NCBI GenBank assembly: GCA_026989655.1 | Contig: JALSIX010000010.1 | Location: 1-33,047, forward strand | Length of the DNA: 33,047 nt | From: Caldilineaceae bacterium | Lineage (GTDB): Bacteria; Chloroflexota; Anaerolineae; Caldilineales; Caldilineaceae | Direction: 5' to 3' | In this document: positions 15,019-22,640 of the stretch, piece by piece | Layout of the letters: every line of letters begins with the position of its first letter | Position numbering within the stretch: position 1 is the first letter of the stretch | Position numbers and translations under genes: made by a program | Notes under the pieces: generated by a model | Told to the model about the DNA's origin: nothing | Databases searched by the model: none | What the model saw: only the letters and a program-made list of their open reading frames with translations

Positions 15019-16368
15019 TCAACGGGGCGCCATCCGACAGCGCTCCATCTCCTCCAACATGGCCCGGGCCACCCGCTGCCCCATCTCCACCGCGTAGTTC
15101 GTCCCCCGATCCCAGGGGTAGACCTGGCTCATGGAGGCGTAGTAGAGGCCGGGCAGGGGCGTGCGCAGCTCGGGGATCCGTGCCAGGTAGCCGGGGACCG
15201 GCACGGGCTGGGCGTAGCGGGCCCGGTGGAGCCAGGCCCCGGTGACCCAGTCCTGGCGGAAGGCCGGGTTGAAGCGGGCCAGGGCAGGCAGGAACTCGTC
15301 CAGGAGCTCCTGGGTGGAGAGCTGGAAGTAGCGGTGGTCGGGGTCCAGGTAGTCGCCCAGGTAGAGCAGGTGATCGCCTCCGTAGTGGGCGGGGTCGATC
15401 ATGTGGGTGTGCTCCACCAGGGCCAGGAAGGGCAGGCCCTCGGCCTTGGGCACGTTGACCCAGTACGCGCCGTCCGGGAGGAGGGGGCGGTCCAGGGCCA
15501 CGGTGAGGACCACCGCGCCCATGCTGCGGAGGGAGCGGAGCCGGGCCAGGTAGGGCTCGGGCAGGTCCGGGGCCAGGCGCTGCATCCATTCCGGGCTCAC
15601 CGTGCTCAGGACCTTGTGGTAGCGGCGCTCCTCCTGGTCTCGGATCCGGAGCCGGAACCCCCGGTCGGCCAGGGGGCGGATGGAGGTCACCGGCGTCTCC
15701 GTGTGGATGGCCACGCCCCGTTGCCGGGTGGCCTGGGCCAGGGTGTCGATGAAGGTCTGGAAGCCTCCTTGGAAGTAGGCCAGCCGGGGGGTGCGCTTGT
15801 AGATCCGGGCCCAGAACCAGGCCAGGTTCACCTCCCGATAGTGGGGGCCGAACTTCCCCTCCAGCATGGGTTGCCAGAGGGTGCGGTAGGCCCGGGGTCC
15901 CATCCAGCGTTCCAGCCATTCGTGGGCCTCCACCCGATCGAAGCGCCGCCAGGGCGGCCGGGGATGGTAGCGCAGGTAGGCCAGGACCAACCCCATGCGG
16001 AGCTTGTCCACCAGGGGAAGGTGGGGAAAGCGCAGCACCCGAAGGGGGCTGTCGAAGGGGTAGTTGCGCCCCCGATAGTGCATGGCCGTGGTGGGCCGAT
16101 GGACGGTCACCCGATGCCGGATCCCGAGCTCGGCCACCAGGTCCAGAATGGCCCGATCGTTGGTGAACAGGTGGTGGTAGAACTTCTCCAGGGGCCAGTC
16201 CCAGGTGGGGCGGCCGCGGAAGCCCGCGGCCAGGCCGCCCAGTTCTCCCGCGGCCTCGTAGAGGGTGACCTGGCAGCGGCCGGACCGGGCCAGGTGGTAG
16301 GCCGCGGTCAGGCCGGCAATGCCGCCGCCGATCACCGCGATCTGGGGGGGTGAAGCGGCACGTGCCAT
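15019..16368 (-). CDS. NAD(P)/FAD-dependent amine oxidase / desaturase-like protein
   Basis: A 449-residue flavoprotein. It begins with a Rossmann motif IAVIGGGIAGLTAAYHLA, followed by LYEAAGELGGLAAGF, the pattern of the protoporphyrinogen oxidase, phytoene desaturase and UDP-galactopyranose mutase-like superfamily. The C terminus LPGLYYASMSQVYPWDRGTNYAVEMG holds the second FAD contact. Family members of this form are often near polysaccharide or terpenoid genes; here the neighbours give no substrate hint. The start at 16368 has AGGAAG seven bases before it. A terminator ends only 22 bases before the start codon, so expression must come by readthrough or from an unseen promoter. Confidence 0.75.
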   Translation of the reverse strand: MARAASPPQIAVIGGGIAGLTAAYHLARSGRCQVTLYEAAGELGGLAAGFRGRPTWDWPLEKFYHHLFTNDRAILDLVAELGIRHRVTVHRPTTAMHYRGRNYPFDSPLRVLRFPHLPLVDKLRMGLVLAYLRYHPRPPWRRFDRVEAHEWLERWMGPRAYRTLWQPMLEGKFGPHYREVNLAWFWARIYKRTPRLAYFQGGFQTFIDTLAQATRQRGVAIHTETPVTSIRPLADRGFRLRIRDQEERRYHKVLSTVSPEWMQRLAPDLPEPYLARLRSLRSMGAVVLTVALDRPLLPDGAYWVNVPKAEGLPFLALVEHTHMIDPAHYGGDHLLYLGDYLDPDHRYFQLSTQELLDEFLPALARFNPAFRQDWVTGAWLHRARYAQPVPVPGYLARIPELRTPLPGLYYASMSQVYPWDRGTNYAVEMGQRVARAMLEEMERCRMAPR

Positions 16369-16390
16369 GGGTCGGCTTCCTGGTCGGCGC

Positions 16391-16412
16391 AAAAAAGCCC
16401 GGTGGACCGGGC
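16391..16412 (-). terminator. Rho-independent terminator after the four-cysteine gene
   Basis: On the minus strand GCCCGGT-CC-ACCGGGC is followed by TTTTTT. Stem, tiny loop and clean T-run make it the most classical terminator in the window. It lies 39 bases after the stop at 16451 and directly upstream of the flavoprotein gene. Confidence 0.9.
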
Positions 16413-16450
16413 CTTTCGCTGGCTCTGGCAAGGGGCCGGCCCCGAGGGGC

Positions 16451-16816
16451 TCAGGCGGCCAGCAGCCGTTCGTACTGGCCCAGTCGCTGGCTCAGCTCCT
16501 GTTTGGCCTCCTGGAAGAGGGCCAGCAGATCCTCGTCCTCTCCTTTGAAGGACTGGATGGTCTGGATGGAACAGAGCGCGCAGCCCCGGAGGAAGCGGAA
16601 GTTGTTGCTGTGGCAGCGGAGGCACTCGCTCAGGCGGATCATCATCAGGACAAAGGCCAGGCTGTCCGGGTGGGTGTCCGGGAGGTCGGCCACCCGGTCC
16701 ACCAGTTGGCGCCACTGGGGGCCTCGAAGGTCCCGGAGGATGGGGATCAGGTGGGCGGGGAAGAGGATCTCCGCTCGGGGGCTGAAGGCGCTCTCGTCGA
16801 AGGTCGTCTGGGTCAT
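16451..16816 (-). CDS. Unknown four-cysteine protein, 121 aa
   Basis: I do not recognise a named family. The protein is mostly helical in character. One cluster, C65-x2-C68-x10-C79-x2-C82 (SECLRCH and GCALCS), could bind zinc or an iron-sulfur cluster. The last 35 residues (LLALFQEAKQELSQRL) look like a long amphipathic helix. A GAGAGAGGTGAG ribosome-binding stretch precedes ATG 16816. It follows the DUF1858 redox protein on the same strand by 69 bases and is ended by a strong terminator, so the two likely share a transcript and perhaps a redox function. Confidence 0.65.
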   Translation of the reverse strand: MTQTTFDESAFSPRAEILFPAHLIPILRDLRGPQWRQLVDRVADLPDTHPDSLAFVLMMIRLSECLRCHSNNFRFLRGCALCSIQTIQSFKGEDEDLLALFQEAKQELSQRLGQYERLLAA

Positions 16817-16885
16817 GGTCTCACCTCTCTCCCGGCCAGGCCGGGGTGGCCCGGCCGGGGAACGTGCCTGACGGGCAGGCGCAGT

Positions 16886-17389
16886 TCACTCGAGCTCCAG
16901 GGTGACGTTGGGCAGCTTCACCCGCTGGGGCCCCTGGGGCTGGAGGGGGACGGCATTGCCCGGGGCGGCCTCGGGGGGCAGGAGCTGGTTCAGTTGGGCG
17001 AGCAGCTCCTGCACGTCCAGGCCGTTGCGCCGGGCCACCTGGTCCAGCCGTTCGTCCGGGTCCACGGCACAGCCGCTGCACCCGCCCAGGTGGAAGGCGG
17101 CCAGGATCTCCGGGGCCTGGGGGTGCAGGGCCTGGGCCTCCCGGACGGTCATCTCCGGGGTGAAGCGGGCCCGGCCGGTGAGCCAGCGGATCTGGGCCTG
17201 GAGCTGGGCCTGCTCCGCGGCGTGGCGTTCCTCCAGGGCCTGGATCCGTTCGTTCACGTCGAACAGGGCTCGGTTGTAGCGGTCCAGTCGCCGTTGGGCC
17301 GTGGCCAGTTCGTGGGACAGCCGCCAGAGATAGAGCCAGGCTCCGGCGGCGGCCATCAGGCCACCGAGGGCCAAGAGCGTTCCCCACAT
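16886..17389 (-). CDS. Membrane-anchored DUF1858 redox-disulfide protein
   Basis: A 167-residue protein with three parts. Residues 3-22 are a membrane helix (LLALGGLMAAAGAWLYLW). Residues about 24-70 are a coiled coil rich in Arg, Glu and Gln. Residues 76-136 match the DUF1858 'hybrid-cluster-associated disulfide' domain: FTPEMTVREAQALHPQAPEIL, then GGCSGC with C104 and C107. Family members are small redox-active disulfide proteins. GGAGGAGGG lies seven bases before the ATG. A membrane-tethered form with a coiled-coil spacer is less common than the free domain. Confidence 0.75.
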   Translation of the reverse strand: MWGTLLALGGLMAAAGAWLYLWRLSHELATAQRRLDRYNRALFDVNERIQALEERHAAEQAQLQAQIRWLTGRARFTPEMTVREAQALHPQAPEILAAFHLGGCSGCAVDPDERLDQVARRNGLDVQELLAQLNQLLPPEAAPGNAVPLQPQGPQRVKLPNVTLELE

Positions 17390-17471
17390 GGTGGTTCCCT
17401 CCTCCGTCCGTCCATCACGGGGGCGACGTGGTTGCCTGCGCCTGGGTTCCCCGGCGGAGCGGGGCCCAGGG

Positions 17472-18170
17472 CTACAGGGCCAGGCTCTCGCCGGGCTGCA
17501 GGATCACGCACTCGATGTCGGCCTCTTCCCGGAGCTTCCGGGCAAAGGCCTGGGGGTCCTGTTCGATCACCGGGAAGGTGTTGTAGTGGATGGGGATCAC
17601 CCGTTTGGCCTGGACGAACTGGGCCGCGCGGACCGCGTCGTCGGGTCCCATGGTGAAGTTGTCGCCGATGGGCAGGACGGCCAGGTCCACGCCGCCGGCC
17701 TCGCCGATGAGCTTCATGTCGTAGGTGAGGCCGGTGTCGCCCGCGAAGTAGACGTCGGTACCGTCGTTGAAGTGGATCAGGATGCCGGCGGGGTTGCCGC
17801 CGTAGGAGCCGTCCGGCAGGCCGCTGCCGTGGTGGGCGATGGTGAGCTTCACCCGGCCGAAGGGAAAGCTGTAGCCGCCGCCGATGTGGAGGGGGTGGGT
17901 CTTCTCCACGCCCTGGTTGGCCAGCCAGTTCACGATCTCGAAGTTGCTGATGACCGTGCACCCGGTCCGCTGGGCAATGGCCACCGCGTCCGCGATGTGG
18001 TCCGCGTGGCCGTGGGAGATGACCATGAAGTCCGCGTCGATGGTGTCGGCCGTGGCCTGGGCCGGCGCGGCCGGGTTGTTGGGCGCGAAGAAGGGGTCGA
18101 TGACGATGCGGGTGCCGTCTGCGTGCACCACAAAGGTGGCATGTCCGTAGTAGGTCAGTGTCACCGCCAT
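17472..18170 (-). CDS. UPF0173-type metal-dependent hydrolase (metallo-beta-lactamase fold)
   Basis: A 232-residue MBL-fold protein. The start MAVTLTYYGHATFVV and the metal motif S52-H-G-H-A-D-H58 are typical of the UPF0173/YtkL group. Further ligands fall in HHGSG, the AGDTG loop and IPIHYNTFP. The cellular substrate of this group is not established. AGGAGGAG lies seven bases before ATG 18170. It ends 82 bases before the DUF1858 gene and may be co-transcribed with it. The nuo terminator hairpin lies just upstream. Confidence 0.85.
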   Translation of the reverse strand: MAVTLTYYGHATFVVHADGTRIVIDPFFAPNNPAAPAQATADTIDADFMVISHGHADHIADAVAIAQRTGCTVISNFEIVNWLANQGVEKTHPLHIGGGYSFPFGRVKLTIAHHGSGLPDGSYGGNPAGILIHFNDGTDVYFAGDTGLTYDMKLIGEAGGVDLAVLPIGDNFTMGPDDAVRAAQFVQAKRVIPIHYNTFPVIEQDPQAFARKLREEADIECVILQPGESLAL

Positions 18171-18235
18171 GGTCGATCTCCTCCTCTCGATCTCCCGCGA
18201 TGTCACGGGGCGGTGTGATGGAATCCGAAAGAACG

Positions 18236-18259
18236 GGCCAGGCCCTACCGGGCCTGGCC
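18236..18259 (-). terminator. Probable terminator of the nuoB-CD-I transcript
   Basis: GGCCAGGCCC, four bases and GGGCCTGGCC make a perfect 10-bp stem about 75 bases after the nuoI stop. On the minus strand it is followed by GTTCTTTC, a partial T-tract. Confidence 0.6.
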
Positions 18260-18334
18260 ACATGGCAGCCGACGGTCCAGGATATGTCCGCGGAGAGCGG
18301 CCCAAGGCCCCGGCGCGGGCATCTGGCGGTCGGG

Positions 18335-19135
18335 CTATTCGCCGCCCTGTTCCTTGCGCTGTCGGGCCCGCTCCGCGGCCTTCCGCTTCAGCTCCTCCAG
18401 CCGGGCCTTGCGGGCCTCCGGGTCCTCGCCACCGGTCTGGGCCTGTTGTCGCTGTTTGGCCCGCTCTGCGGCCTTCTGCTTCAGCGCCTCCCGCCCCTGG
18501 GGGGAGCGTTGAGCCTTGGGCCCGGCGGCCTTGGCCTGTTCCTTGGCGGCCTTCTCCGCCTCCTCCCGTCGTCGCCTCTCCTCCTCCTGGGCGTACTGGG
18601 TGGGCCACAGGGCCGCGTAGTACTCCAGGGGCACGGTGAGCTCCTCCATGTCGTAGACCAGTTGGGGGTACCGGTCGTAGACCGCGAGCTCGTAGTCGTG
18701 GTTCATCTTGATGGCGTCGAAGGGGCAGAACTCCGCGCAGAAGCTGCAGCTCATGCAGACCACCGCGTCGATGTAGAACTCCGCGGGGCGGGTGACGGGC
18801 TTGCCCTTCTCGTCCGTGTCCCGCACGATCCAGATGCACTGGGGAGGGCAGACCTTGGCGCAGATGCCGCAGGCGGTGCAGCGGTCCTCTCCCTTCTCCG
18901 TGTCCCAGATGAGCATGGGGATGAAGCGGAACCGCTCGGGCAGCAGCCGCTTCTCCTCCGGGTACTGGATGGTGAGCAGCCCTTCCTGGTCGATGGGCTG
19001 GCGGATGATGCGCCGGCCGTTGACCTCCTGGCTCCCCCGGTAGCGGCTGGGCACCTCCTGCATGTCGTCGGTGTAGGTCTGGATGAGGTGCTTGATGGTC
19101 ACCCCCAGGCCCTTGAGCAACCCCGTTCCGAACAT
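18335..19135 (-). CDS. nuoI: NADH-quinone oxidoreductase subunit I
   Basis: A 266-residue ferredoxin-like subunit carrying clusters N6a and N6b. Ligands are C86, C89, C92, C96 and C127, C130, C133, C137. An N-terminal amphipathic stretch (GLGVTIKHLIQTY) matches the family. It is about 80-100 residues longer than most NuoI. From about residue 185 the chain becomes a highly charged, Ala/Lys/Arg/Gln-rich helix with an internal repeat (LKQKAAERAKQRQQ and LKRKAAERARQRKE). AGGAGCGAG is nine bases before ATG 19135. It transfers electrons from the peripheral arm toward NuoB and quinone. The gene follows nuoCD by 36 bases. Confidence 0.95.
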   Translation of the reverse strand: MFGTGLLKGLGVTIKHLIQTYTDDMQEVPSRYRGSQEVNGRRIIRQPIDQEGLLTIQYPEEKRLLPERFRFIPMLIWDTEKGEDRCTACGICAKVCPPQCIWIVRDTDEKGKPVTRPAEFYIDAVVCMSCSFCAEFCPFDAIKMNHDYELAVYDRYPQLVYDMEELTVPLEYYAALWPTQYAQEEERRRREEAEKAAKEQAKAAGPKAQRSPQGREALKQKAAERAKQRQQAQTGGEDPEARKARLEELKRKAAERARQRKEQGGE

Positions 19136-19171
19136 GAGAATCTCGCTCCTGTCGACTCCAGGTCCGTCCGT

Positions 19172-21025
19172 TCAGCGGTCCACTTCACCCAACACGATGT
19201 CGATGGCCCCCAGGACCACGATGGCGTCCGCGACCTTGTAGCCCACGCACATGGGGCCCAGGGCGTTCAGGTTGATGTAGCTGGGGGCCCGGACGTGGTA
19301 GCGGTAGGGGTTGGGCTTGCCGTCGCTGACCAGGTAGAAGCCCAGCTCGCCCTTGGGGGCCTCGATCCGGCTGTAGATCTCCCCTTCCGGCGGCCGCAGG
19401 GTGTATCCCCCCTTGCCGCCCAGGATGGTGCCGAAGCCCTCCTCCAGGGTGGCGGACGCGTAGGCCGGCGGGCCGTGCACCTCGCCGCCGGGGATGTCCC
19501 GGAGGGCCTGCTGCAGGATGCGCACGGCCTCCCGGGCCTCCAACAGGCGGATGTAGTAGCGGTCGTAGACGTCGCTGTTGGGCAGGGTGGGGATGTCGAA
19601 CTCGAACCGGTCGTAGATGCCGTAGGGCTCTGCCTTGCGGATGTCGTAGGCCACGCCCGCGGCCCGGATCATGGGGCCCGAGACGCTGAGCGCGATGAGG
19701 TCCTCCGCGGAGAGGTAGCCCACGCCCCGGCAGCGGGCCTTGACGATCTCGTTCTCGGAGATGAGCCGGTCCAGCTCGTCCAGGGCCCGGGGAAGCCGCT
19801 CCTGGGCCAGGTAGCGGGCCCGCTCCAGCCAGCCGGGGGTCAGGTCTCGGACCACGCCGCCGAAGCGGAAGTAGTTGCACATCATCCGGGAGCCGGAGAC
19901 CTCCTCGAAGAGGTCCAGGATCATCTCCCGCTCTTCGATGGCGTAGAGGGCCGGGGTCTGGAGGGCCCCCAGGTCGTTGAGGAGGAAGCCGATGGACCAC
20001 ATGTGGTTGAGGATCCGGGTCAGCTCGGCCATGATGACCCGGATGTACTCGGCCCGTTCCGGGACCTGGATGCCGGCCAGCTTCTCCACGGCCAGGGCGT
20101 AGGCCCAGTTGTTGCTCATGGAGTTCAGGTAGTCCAGCCGGTCGGTGAAGGGCATGTTCATGAGCCAGGTGTTCCGCTCCCCGATCTTCTCGTGGTTGCG
20201 GTGGAGGTAGCCCATCTCCGGCTCCAGGGCCAGGATGGTCTCCCCTTCCACCCGGGTGAGCATGCGGAACACGCCGTGGGTGCTGGGGTGGTGGGGCCCC
20301 AGGTTGATGACGATGCTCTCGGTGTGGACGTGGGGCCGCCGCTCTTCCTCCTCTGGGTCCTGGACCACTGGGTGGGGGGCCATGCTGACGGGCACGTAGG
20401 CCACCGGCTCCTGCCAGGTGTCCGGGTCCCAGCCTGGGGGGTAGGTGGTGTTCTTGCCCCAGGGGAGCTTGTCCTCGTGGAACTGGTAGCCTCCTCGGGG
20501 GTGGCGGCTCTTGAAGGGCTTGGTGTCCTGCTCGTAGTAGGCCTCCTTCCAGTCCTTGCGCATGGGATGGCCGTGGAAGCCCTCCCAGAGGAGGATCCGG
20601 CGCAGGTTAGGATGCCCCTCGAACCGGATGCCGTAGAGGTCGTAGACCTCCCGTTCCTGGAGGTTGGCGCCCGGGTAGACGCCCACCGCGCTGGGCACGG
20701 TCTCGTTCTCGGGCACCCGGACGTGCAGGGCGATGTGGCCGCCGCCCTTCCGGGTGCTGTAGAGGTGGTAGACCACCTCGAAGCGCTCCTGGACACCCTT
20801 GCGCTTCTTGCCCTGATAGGTCAGGTAGTCCACGCAGGTGAGGTTGGACAGGTAGTCGTAGCCCAGCTCGTCCCGCAGGTGGGTGAGCAGGGGGATGAGC
20901 TTGTCGGGCGCGACGAGGTAGGCCTTGTCCGTCTCCTCGGCCCAGGTGCCGAGGACCGCGCCGGGGACCGCGTCGTTGAAGGGGAGCTGTTCGGTGCCTT
21001 CGGCCACCGCGGTGGGTTCACTCAT
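19172..21025 (-). CDS. nuoCD: NADH-quinone oxidoreductase, fused subunits C and D
   Basis: A 617-residue fusion. Residues about 1-200 are the 30-kDa NuoC domain ([29 protein letters not shown]). After a linker rich in Pro and Glu, residues about 240-617 are the 49-kDa NuoD domain ([26 protein letters not shown], the [15 protein letters not shown] helix, and the end [17 protein letters not shown]). NuoD forms the quinone pocket with NuoB. CD fusions are known in enterobacteria; in other lineages the genes are often separate. GGAGAG precedes ATG 21025. It begins 31 bases after nuoB. Confidence 0.96.
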   Translation of the reverse strand: MSEPTAVAEGTEQLPFNDAVPGAVLGTWAEETDKAYLVAPDKLIPLLTHLRDELGYDYLSNLTCVDYLTYQGKKRKGVQERFEVVYHLYSTRKGGGHIALHVRVPENETVPSAVGVYPGANLQEREVYDLYGIRFEGHPNLRRILLWEGFHGHPMRKDWKEAYYEQDTKPFKSRHPRGGYQFHEDKLPWGKNTTYPPGWDPDTWQEPVAYVPVSMAPHPVVQDPEEEERRPHVHTESIVINLGPHHPSTHGVFRMLTRVEGETILALEPEMGYLHRNHEKIGERNTWLMNMPFTDRLDYLNSMSNNWAYALAVEKLAGIQVPERAEYIRVIMAELTRILNHMWSIGFLLNDLGALQTPALYAIEEREMILDLFEEVSGSRMMCNYFRFGGVVRDLTPGWLERARYLAQERLPRALDELDRLISENEIVKARCRGVGYLSAEDLIALSVSGPMIRAAGVAYDIRKAEPYGIYDRFEFDIPTLPNSDVYDRYYIRLLEAREAVRILQQALRDIPGGEVHGPPAYASATLEEGFGTILGGKGGYTLRPPEGEIYSRIEAPKGELGFYLVSDGKPNPYRYHVRAPSYINLNALGPMCVGYKVADAIVVLGAIDIVLGEVDR

Positions 21026-21056
21026 GGCTTCATCTCTCCGTTCAAGGACTGGACGC

Positions 21057-21842
21057 TCAACCGCCCCGCTTCGCGGCCAGGCGCCGTTTGGCCTCCTCGA
21101 TCCGGGCCCGGGCCTTGTCGGAGAGCTGGGCCGGGCCTGCGGCCTTGGTGGGCTCCGCGGCCTGGGCGGCCTGGGCCGCCTCCCGGGTGGCCTGGAGGGT
21201 GTGCTCCTTGATGAGCTCCACCTGCCGGGGGTCGAAGATGTCCGGGCCCAGGCGGGGGACCGGAACGTAGCCGCTGAAGCCCTCCTGGTACCAGGGCACG
21301 GTGGCGATGCTCTGGCGCTCGATCTTCTCGTGGAGCTTCATCATGCCGTAGATGAGGGCCTCGGGCGTGGGCGGACAGCCGGGCACGTAGACGTCCACGG
21401 GGATGTACTTGTCCACCCCGCTGACCACGTTGTAGCCCTCCTTGAAGGGGCCACCCCCGCTGGCACACGCGCCCATGGCCACCACGTAGCGGGGCTCGGC
21501 CATCTGGTTGTAGATGCGCACGATGGCCGGGATCATCTTCTTGGTCACGGTGCCCGAGACGATCATCAGGTCGCTCTGGCGGGGGCTGGGCCGCATGACC
21601 TCCATCCCGAAGCGGGCCATGTCGTAGCGGCTGGCCGCGGTGGCGATCATCTCGATGGCGCAGCAGGCCAGGCCGAACAGCAGGGGCCACATGCTGGAAC
21701 GCCGGCTCCAGTTGTAGAGCTTGTCCAGGGTGGTGACCAGGACGTTCTGCCGGAGCTCGGGCGGCACCTGGATGGAGTCGTGCAGGTACTGCTGGATCTG
21801 CTGCTCCTTGAGCTTGTAGAAATCTGAGGGAACTGTGGCCAT
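21057..21842 (-). CDS. nuoB: NADH-quinone oxidoreductase subunit B
   Basis: A 261-residue subunit that carries the terminal cluster N2. Ligands are C60 and C61 (LACCAIEM), C126 (GACASGGG) and C156 ([11 protein letters not shown]). The body ends near residue 185. The remaining ~75 residues are a lineage-specific, Ala-rich, charged tail ending [19 protein letters not shown], like the tail of NuoI. GAGGACAGAG lies before ATG 21842. It is the first gene of the minus-strand nuo block, with two promoters upstream. nuoA, E-H and J-N are absent from the window. Confidence 0.95.
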   Translation of the reverse strand: MATVPSDFYKLKEQQIQQYLHDSIQVPPELRQNVLVTTLDKLYNWSRRSSMWPLLFGLACCAIEMIATAASRYDMARFGMEVMRPSPRQSDLMIVSGTVTKKMIPAIVRIYNQMAEPRYVVAMGACASGGGPFKEGYNVVSGVDKYIPVDVYVPGCPPTPEALIYGMMKLHEKIERQSIATVPWYQEGFSGYVPVPRLGPDIFDPRQVELIKEHTLQATREAAQAAQAAEPTKAAGPAQLSDKARARIEEAKRRLAAKRGG

Positions 21843-21931
21843 CTCTCTGTCCTCGCAGGAAACCGGGCTCGCGCAGAGGAAATCCGGGAACCGGATGCAT
21901 GGGCACCGTTGCCGGGCAGGAACCAGGCGTC

Positions 21932-21960
21932 ACTATACCCCACCGCCCCGGAAATCGCAA
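21932..21960 (-). promoter_or_regulatory. Proximal nuoB promoter
   Basis: On the minus strand TTGCGA (21960-21955), 17 bases and TATAGT (21937-21932). The predicted start lies about 80 bases before the nuoB start codon. Confidence 0.55.
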
Positions 21961-22022
21961 CTCCGCCCGGCCGGTCGGAAAAGGCCCACATCGACCCCGT
22001 TGAGGAGGGATCCTTGTCTGCA

Positions 22023-22050
22023 ATTATAGCCGGGGCCGGAAATGTGTCAA
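22023..22050 (-). promoter_or_regulatory. Distal nuoB promoter, perfect consensus boxes
   Basis: On the minus strand TTGACA (22050-22045), a 16-base spacer and TATAAT (22028-22023). Both hexamers are perfect, making this one of the two or three strongest-looking promoters here. Its transcript would run through the proximal promoter into nuoB with a leader of about 170 bases. Confidence 0.8.
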
Positions 22051-22132
22051 GCCGACCCGTGCGGGATTTCACAAATGGGGCTCCCCGGGGCCGTGTTCCC
22101 CGGGCACGCCCGGCACCGGATCCCGGCGAAAG

Positions 22133-22143
22133 TGTGGTATACT
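22133..22143 (+). promoter_or_regulatory. Extended -10 promoter for the 22341 gene
   Basis: TGTGGTATACT (TATACT at 22138-22143) followed by GGC matches the extended -10 form seen elsewhere in this window. No convincing -35 box is present. The leader to the ATG at 22341 would be about 190 bases. Confidence 0.5.
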
Positions 22144-22286
22144 GGCTCGAGAGGAGCCCGAGCATGCCGCCGTCCACTTCCAGACGACGCCCAGGCGGGA
22201 TCCCGGTGGGGAGGAGGATGGAGGGTCCCGCCTGGGCCCGGGCTGTCATCGTACCCGGAGGGGCCCTCGAGGGCCGCTTCCGCCAT

Positions 22287-22319
22287 CGCGGATCGACAAG
22301 CCGACAACCGCGGATCGAC
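22287..22319 (+). repeat. Direct repeat of CGCGGATCGAC, 22-bp period
   Basis: CGCGGATCGAC occurs at 22287-22297 and again at 22309-22319, just before the start codon at 22341. The 22-bp period is two helical turns, which fits two protein molecules on one DNA face; chance duplication is possible. Confidence 0.45.
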
Positions 22320-22340
22320 CCACACGGACACCCCACAACC

Positions 22341-22640
22341 ATGGTCAAGGTGTTGCTGAGCTACACGATGAAACCCGGCCGGGAAGAGGAGTGCCAGCGC
22401 TACGTCATGCAGGTTCTGGCCCCGGGGCTGGCCCGCCTGGGCCTGCGGATCACCGACGCGTGGTACACCATGTGGGGCGACGCGCCCCAGATCCTGGGCG
22501 GCGGTGTGCTGGAGGACGAGGACCAGGCCCGGCGTCTGCTCTCTTCCCCGGAATGGGCCAAGCTGGTGGAGGGATTGGAGCCCCTGGTGGAGGAGTTCCA
22601 CGTGAAGGTGGTCCGGGCCAGTGGACGCTTCCAGTACTGA
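22341..22640 (+). CDS. Small protein, possibly a dimeric alpha/beta barrel (ABM/NIPSNAP/EthD-like)
   Basis: A 99-residue protein, MVKVLLSYTMKPGREEECQR at the start, then AWYTMWGD, EDEDQARRLLSSPEWAKLVEGL, and VKVVRASGRFQY at the end. The beta-alpha-beta-beta-alpha-beta pattern and the PGREEEC helix resemble dimeric ferredoxin-like (ABM/NIPSNAP/EthD) proteins. That is a structural guess, with no catalytic motif. No clear ribosome-binding site precedes ATG 22341; an in-frame ATG at 22218 directly after GAGGAGG would add 41 residues that do not look protein-like. The next gene overlaps its 3' end by 20 bases. Confidence 0.6.
   Translation: MVKVLLSYTMKPGREEECQRYVMQVLAPGLARLGLRITDAWYTMWGDAPQILGGGVLEDEDQARRLLSSPEWAKLVEGLEPLVEEFHVKVVRASGRFQY

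Noticed and set aside
18158-21211. About 1000-codon open frame on the plus strand opposite nuoI-nuoCD
   Set aside because: It is a shadow of conserved complex I genes; its translation is repetitive (Val, Leu, Gly, His, Asp-rich) and has no recognisable domain.
22218-22340. Longer form of the 22341 protein starting at ATG 22218
   Set aside because: The extra 41 residues are Arg/Gly/Pro-rich with noncoding character, and the GAGGAGG lies directly against the ATG, too close for normal use.
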